From contig JAHHQU010000042.1 of assembly GCA_020026225.1 (NCBI GenBank), forward strand, positions 1 to 18,475: 18,475 nt of DNA, in the 5' to 3' direction. The position numbers and the translations under genes are program-made. This document shows positions 14,072 through 18,475 of the stretch, one piece after another. The DNA is from Phocaeicola sp. Lineage in GTDB: Bacteria; Bacteroidota; Bacteroidia; Bacteroidales; Bacteroidaceae. Each line of letters begins with the position of its first letter. Position 1 is the first letter of the stretch. A model generated the notes under the pieces. The model made no database searches. It saw only the letters and a list, made by a program, of their open reading frames with translations, and was not told the origin of the DNA.

Positions 14072-15394
14072 TTAATTTCTAAGTGATGATTTTTTACGCT
14101 GGTGAAAGTCATTTGTTGAATTGTTTGTATCCATATAAATGACTTTTGCACCGTTTTTCAAAGAAGCCTCCGCATCAATACCGCTTGGATCGGTACTATT
14201 TTCTGTTCCCAGAGCATAGTTATAAACCAATTTACCTTTATTAGATTCCAAAGCTTCTGTTGCTTCTTTATCTACATTACGATATAAAGAATGACCTAAC
14301 TTATTGGTCAAATTTACGTAACCTGCATCTACTGAATTCAACAAACGCTTGTAATTCTGAGGAGCATCTTCTTTGTACACTTCAATACCATCTACCACCC
14401 ATGCTTCCGGTACCATAACACGAGTTTGTGTAGCCAAACCACTATACTGATTCAAATTTTTTGGATTCTCTACAAATGATTTCAAGGTCTGACCTTCCGG
14501 ACGGAATATGAAGAAAGCCGGTGAAAGGTTGCTGACAGTCCAAGCATTTGCAGTAACCCCAGGGAACTTATAAGCATGCAAATGATGTGAAGTAGGAATT
14601 GCTTCAGAAGGAGCTGGATAATAGAACTTATTATCGAAGTTCTTGATATCATACATACAATAATATTCTTTTTTAGACAAGTCTACTGACTGTGAATAAG
14701 TAATTGTATGATTAACTCCACTATTAAAAGAGACTACAATTTGCTGACCAGCGGCCAATTCCACCTTTTCATTGAAATACCATACGGCATTCCCTGCAGG
14801 AAGCACTTTATCTTTCGCATAAAACAGCTCGTCGTTGACATAGTCTTTATTTGAGCTATGTGAATTATAAGGATTAACAACCGCAAATGCATAATCGGAA
14901 ATGTCAACCGTTTCTGACGAGTTATTATAAAGAATGACATACTGATCTCTTTGGAACGGTTTGCCATTGTCGTTAGGACAACCACCAATGTATAACTCCT
15001 TAATTACTACGCCAAAGGTCTTTGAAACAACCATCGGCAATTTAACAGCAGTAGTCTGAGCATTTACGGTAACATTCGTATTCAATCCATTAAGCAACAA
15101 AACCTTTGTACCAACTGTACGCTTGTCGGTTGCTGAGGCTTCATACAAGCCCTCTGGAACTTCAAAACTGGCCATACCAGACTGATCGGTAACAGCTTTG
15201 AAAGTGATGTCTGAAACAGAATTTTTCAGAACCACCTGTACATTTTCAGTTGCTGCGACTCCTGAATTTTCAGGATATACTAGTTGAACCTGAAGAGGAT
15301 AAAGTAGGTATCCCCCATCATTATCATCATCCGAACATGCAGAGAAAGATAGAACTGTCAACAGACAGAACAATAAATAAAACATTTTTTTCAT
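14072..15394 (-). CDS. Surface-type lipoprotein (DUF4876-like)
   Basis: The 440-residue lipoprotein has a signal ending in SFSAC (Cys20) followed at once by SDDDNDGG. An acidic run after the Cys is the surface-export signal described for Bacteroidetes lipoproteins, so it is predicted to sit on the cell surface. Residues about 30-115 resemble a carboxypeptidase-regulatory or CnaB-like beta-sandwich, and residues about 125-235 (VIKELYIGGCPNDNG ... DISDYAFAVVNPY) resemble a lamin-tail-like domain. The DUF4876 label is from memory. It starts 5 bp after the receptor stop and probably works with that receptor, taking the place a SusD protein has in glycan loci or XusB in xenosiderophore uptake. The ligand is unknown. 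Confidence 0.85.
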   Translation of the reverse strand: MKKMFYLLFCLLTVLSFSACSDDDNDGGYLLYPLQVQLVYPENSGVAATENVQVVLKNSVSDITFKAVTDQSGMASFEVPEGLYEASATDKRTVGTKVLLLNGLNTNVTVNAQTTAVKLPMVVSKTFGVVIKELYIGGCPNDNGKPFQRDQYVILYNNSSETVDISDYAFAVVNPYNSHSSNKDYVNDELFYAKDKVLPAGNAVWYFNEKVELAAGQQIVVSFNSGVNHTITYSQSVDLSKKEYYCMYDIKNFDNKFYYPAPSEAIPTSHHLHAYKFPGVTANAWTVSNLSPAFFIFRPEGQTLKSFVENPKNLNQYSGLATQTRVMVPEAWVVDGIEVYKEDAPQNYKRLLNSVDAGYVNLTNKLGHSLYRNVDKEATEALESNKGKLVYNYALGTENSTDPSGIDAEASLKNGAKVIYMDTNNSTNDFHQRKKSSLRN

Positions 15395-15399
15395 GATTG

Positions 15400-18330
15400 T
15401 TATAATTTGATTTTAATTGACAAACCGTAATTAAACGGAGAAATTCTTCCAGAATTGAACAAGCTTTCTTCTATCCCCGTATGATGCGCCTTCACCTTTT
15501 GCATACTATAGAAGAAGTTATTAGCAAAGAAGGAAAGCGTCAAGTAATTCCCTATTTCTTTCGTAACATTGAGATTCGCAGAGAAATAAGGTGAATAACG
15601 GTATTCACGGAACATATATCCGGTAGGACTCTTTATCACCAAAGCGCTTAATTCATTATACAACTGCTGATCGTGTTCCTTTGCCCAGAAAAACTTCTCC
15701 TGGAAAGGAATCTGAGTATTCATATCCTCCCGACTCACATAATACAGAGGATAAGTACCTACGTAATGATCGCCCTTATAAATGGAAGAAGACGAAGAAC
15801 CAGGCAAATAACCGCCCTTGCTGTCCAATACGAAACTTCTTTCAGCATCGTTATACTCACTCAGATTTTGTCGCGTATTCATAAACGTACCTTCAAGACG
15901 CAAAGAGAATATCATTCTGATTTTAGGAACATGAGTAATGGCAGTCAGATTCAGGTTCATTCTACGAGAAATGAAGCCATTGTAATTGTTGGCACCACCC
16001 ACATAATAGCCAATATATTTGTACGGCTGTCCATCTGTCATCGTTGAACCGGGGCGATTTGCAATCAGACATTCATCTACCCCTTTGTAGCGATAATATT
16101 TACCATCGATACGGAAAGAAGTATTGATGGACTTGATTTTATCAAAATCCAAAACCCACTCAAATCCCATACGAGAAGAGGAAGAACCATTCCGATAGTA
16201 AGAAGTCGACTTAAAGTCATTGATGACATCATGTTCCAATACTTGTGAAGGCAAAATGCCACGCTTGTCTGAAACCGTTACAATACCTGTCTGCTGGTCA
16301 ATATGAAAATTTCTATCCATCGAAGGTATCGTACAATCGTTTAACGCCTGAATGTCTGTAAAATTCCGATCAAACAATTGATATTCTTTTGTCACCGAAT
16401 AAGGTCGATGCATCGTATTATAGAAGAACGACAAAGACACGTTAAATCCTTTAAACCGCACATCCGCTCCAACTTCCCTCATCACATTATATTGCCACTT
16501 CAAATTCGCATTGTATACCGGCTTTACCACTTCAGTGTGATAGGCATAATATGCCGCTCCATCGCTCAAGGCCGAAGAAGTAAACGCCAATTTATCCACA
16601 TAAGTTTCTCTAGGGTAAAGGATTTCAAATGAAGGCAATTTTACAGCTTTTCCCCATCCAGCACGTAGGGTAATACCTTGCAGGAAGCGCGTATCACTCT
16701 CTGCAAAAGTATATCGTGCATTGACACGAGGAGAAATGCTTCCTATCGAGCCGTATTCAGAACCAGACAAAATAGTACGGTCTGAGCGAATACCTGCCTT
16801 CACCAGCAAACGAGAAGACATGAAAGGCACCGTCACTTCCTCTTCCAGATAAGAAGACAAGTTCTGCATCATCGGTTGGGCATCCAGACGAAATTCACGC
16901 CAAGTAGGTGCATATTTCATGTCATCGTAATAGGAACCGCGACCGGCATTCTCCTCTCCCTTCCATTCTACACCAGCCAGCAAGTTGCTAGTCACTTCAT
17001 GAAACTTGTGTGACCAGCGAGCTTTCAGATAAGCAGAATAATTCAAAGGTTTGCTGTCATTGAAAGAAGTAACATACCAATATCCGGTAGGCAGCAAAAC
17101 AATCGGAGCATCCGGATTATCTTCATATTTGGAAGCGACGAAATACCCATTGTCCGTTGTATGAATCACCGGAAGACGAGAAGAAGCTGACTGATTCAAT
17201 TTTTCTTCACGTTGATTGTCTGCATACGAAAAAGTAGCCCCCCAACGCAAGTCAGACAGCCAAGGAGAATTGGCACGATAAGAAAACGCCAGATTTGCAC
17301 GTACGGCATTATCTCTCATCTTGGTATAAGTATCCTTGAATGCATCCGGGTCCGATTCTGAATTCAAGCCCCCGACATTCCCGTTCAAGCCGAGGTCCAT
17401 TGATATCTGCTTGTCACGCCGTGTAGTAAATGTATTTGAATAACGGAGTCCAAATGCGTTCCGGACATAAGAAGTATAAGGTGAGGCTATATCAGCAACC
17501 GAACGAGCACGTTCGAATGAAAGATTGACTACTCCTCCACGATGTCCCAATTTGAAACCTTTGCTCAATCCATAAGTTTGTGTATGCGGACGAACAGACA
17601 CTTCAGCTGTCAAAGGAGCCTTACCCTTCCTTGACACCACTTTTACCACGCCATTGGTAAAATCGCCATATTCTACAGAAGGCACACCTGAAATAACCTC
17701 TACACGTTCTACATTGCTGTTGTTGATACTGCGTGTATCCGTACCTCCTGTCAATCCTGAATTGCCCGACAAGCGCACCCCATCCATTTCCACTACTGTA
17801 CCGAAAGCTGGATTACCCATTTCTTGCGATGAACCACGTAATGTAATGACTTGACTATTGGTAAGATTCTGCGATTTATTGGTCTGTTCCCCCGGAAGCA
17901 GTCCGATGATATCTGAAATACTGATTCCCTGAAGGTGGTCCAAAACGGTACGGTCAATAGAATAAGCCGTTGTAGCGTCCGTATTCTTTCGTTTGGCAGT
18001 TACTGTCACTTCGTCTAAAGCAAGACTCATTTCACTAAGCAAAGCGACCAAGCCTGTCACATCCTTTTTCTTGACAGAGACCGTAAGTGTCTGGTCTGCA
18101 TAACCCAAACACTGAACTTTCAACTTATAAGTGCCTTCTGATAAATTCTCAATAAGAAACACTCCATTGTCATTGGTCACCGTACCAATGCTGCTTCCTT
18201 CCACCACAACAGTAGCATAACTAATGGCATCACGCTTGTGCTGTCCCAGGACTTTACCTGAAATACTATAAGTCTGCCCCCAAAGTTGTACTGAACTCAG
18301 AAGGAATAAGAATATTAAAACTCCTTTCAT
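15400..18330 (-). CDS. TonB-dependent outer-membrane receptor
   Basis: This 976-residue receptor is predicted to import a ligand across the outer membrane using energy from TonB-ExbBD. It has a signal peptide (1-18, ending near QLWG) and a carboxypeptidase-regulatory-like domain (about 21-90: YSISGKV ... GTVTNDNGVFLIENLSEGTYKL). A TonB-box-like LDEVTVTAKRK (105-115) follows, then a plug (about 115-237, with VITLRGSS, VVEMDGVRL and VERVEVISGVPSVEYGDFTNGVVKV split over the segment) and a 22-strand-type barrel to the end. No SusD gene follows, so it is not a classic polysaccharide-utilisation SusC. It is the first gene of the operon, with its own promoter. The ligand cannot be read from the sequence; iron, heme, siderophore or cobalamin-type compounds are possible. 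Confidence 0.93.
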   Translation of the reverse strand: MKGVLIFLFLLSSVQLWGQTYSISGKVLGQHKRDAISYATVVVEGSSIGTVTNDNGVFLIENLSEGTYKLKVQCLGYADQTLTVSVKKKDVTGLVALLSEMSLALDEVTVTAKRKNTDATTAYSIDRTVLDHLQGISISDIIGLLPGEQTNKSQNLTNSQVITLRGSSQEMGNPAFGTVVEMDGVRLSGNSGLTGGTDTRSINNSNVERVEVISGVPSVEYGDFTNGVVKVVSRKGKAPLTAEVSVRPHTQTYGLSKGFKLGHRGGVVNLSFERARSVADIASPYTSYVRNAFGLRYSNTFTTRRDKQISMDLGLNGNVGGLNSESDPDAFKDTYTKMRDNAVRANLAFSYRANSPWLSDLRWGATFSYADNQREEKLNQSASSRLPVIHTTDNGYFVASKYEDNPDAPIVLLPTGYWYVTSFNDSKPLNYSAYLKARWSHKFHEVTSNLLAGVEWKGEENAGRGSYYDDMKYAPTWREFRLDAQPMMQNLSSYLEEEVTVPFMSSRLLVKAGIRSDRTILSGSEYGSIGSISPRVNARYTFAESDTRFLQGITLRAGWGKAVKLPSFEILYPRETYVDKLAFTSSALSDGAAYYAYHTEVVKPVYNANLKWQYNVMREVGADVRFKGFNVSLSFFYNTMHRPYSVTKEYQLFDRNFTDIQALNDCTIPSMDRNFHIDQQTGIVTVSDKRGILPSQVLEHDVINDFKSTSYYRNGSSSSRMGFEWVLDFDKIKSINTSFRIDGKYYRYKGVDECLIANRPGSTMTDGQPYKYIGYYVGGANNYNGFISRRMNLNLTAITHVPKIRMIFSLRLEGTFMNTRQNLSEYNDAERSFVLDSKGGYLPGSSSSSIYKGDHYVGTYPLYYVSREDMNTQIPFQEKFFWAKEHDQQLYNELSALVIKSPTGYMFREYRYSPYFSANLNVTKEIGNYLTLSFFANNFFYSMQKVKAHHTGIEESLFNSGRISPFNYGLSIKIKL

Positions 18331-18350
18331 TTCTCACTGCATTTAAGATG

Positions 18351-18380
18351 CAAAGTTAAACAAAACCGTAAACAACACAA
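18351..18380 (-). promoter_or_regulatory. Promoter of the eight-gene operon
   Basis: On the minus strand TTG (18378-18380) is followed after 19 bp by TAACTTTG (18351-18358), matching the Bacteroidetes -33/-7 consensus. The start would be near 18344, leaving a leader of about 14 nt before the ATG at 18330. No other convincing promoter was seen inside the operon. Confidence 0.7.
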
Positions 18381-18396
18381 TACCTAGTTATAGGTA
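18381..18396. promoter_or_regulatory. Candidate operator upstream of the operon promoter
   Basis: TACCTAGTTATAGGTA is a perfect inverted repeat of six bases around four, directly abutting the -33 box. The position suits an activator or a repressor. The regulator is unknown. Confidence 0.5.
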
Positions 18397-18475
18397 AATT
18401 CACCAAAAACGAACCTCCTATCACGGCTCTTTCATTTAAGTTTAGATAAAGGGACATAATCCCCCCACCCACTTC

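Noticed and set aside
18397..18475. Start of a divergent gene or riboswitch at the right edge
   Set aside because: No start codon with an open frame and no known aptamer pattern could be seen in the remaining bases.

Overview
The window looks like chromosomal DNA from a member of the Bacteroidales (Bacteroides, Phocaeicola, Prevotella or a close relative). The evidence is as follows. Promoters fit the Bacteroidetes -33/-7 type (TTG, 19-21 bp, TAnnTTTG). Shine-Dalgarno sequences are weak or absent. There is a 976-residue TonB-dependent receptor with an N-terminal carboxypeptidase-regulatory-like domain. Several genes look like Bacteroidetes-specific DUF families (DUF4876, DUF6850 and DUF4857 as I recognise them by eye; no profile search was possible). 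No mobile element, tRNA, rRNA or CRISPR array was seen.

Left part (1-6449), mostly housekeeping. The last codons of a plus-strand gene run into a perfect 20-bp hairpin that also serves a six-helix membrane protein of unknown function (minus strand). A 480-bp gap follows, holding three copies of a 14-bp palindrome at an exact 22-bp pitch and the nadE terminator. nadE (glutamine-dependent NAD+ synthase) carries serine where the glutaminase cysteine is expected. It is divergent from a PerR-type peroxide regulator, which is followed by a reverse rubrerythrin (rubredoxin domain first), giving a small oxidative-stress unit. lepA (elongation factor 4) converges on the rubrerythrin gene.

Middle (6450-8501). 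lepA and a 611-residue protein of unknown function are divergent from a short intergenic region with two good promoters and a perfect 7-1-7 palindrome between them. The 611-residue protein has a helical-repeat-like core, an acidic linker and a histone H1-like Lys/Ala tail.

Right part (8519-18330), the most interesting region. Eight tightly packed minus-strand genes, with gaps of 1 to 40 bp or short overlaps, run from one promoter near 18350 to a terminator at 8463-8501. In order of transcription they are: TonB-dependent receptor, surface-type lipoprotein (DUF4876-like), outer-membrane beta-barrel (DUF6850-like), ABC ATPase, ABC-2-like permease, a membrane-anchored protein with a large extracytoplasmic domain (DUF4857-like), an OB-fold-like lipoprotein with an HxCxH...C cluster, and a small PepSY-type membrane protein. 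I infer an envelope-spanning system for acquiring or handling a metal or metal-cofactor (iron, heme or siderophore being the leading guesses). The inner-membrane half resembles in layout the NosDFYL or CcmAB/CcmE assembly machineries. The substrate is not shown by the sequence. A perfect 6-4-6 palindrome just upstream of the operon promoter is a candidate operator.
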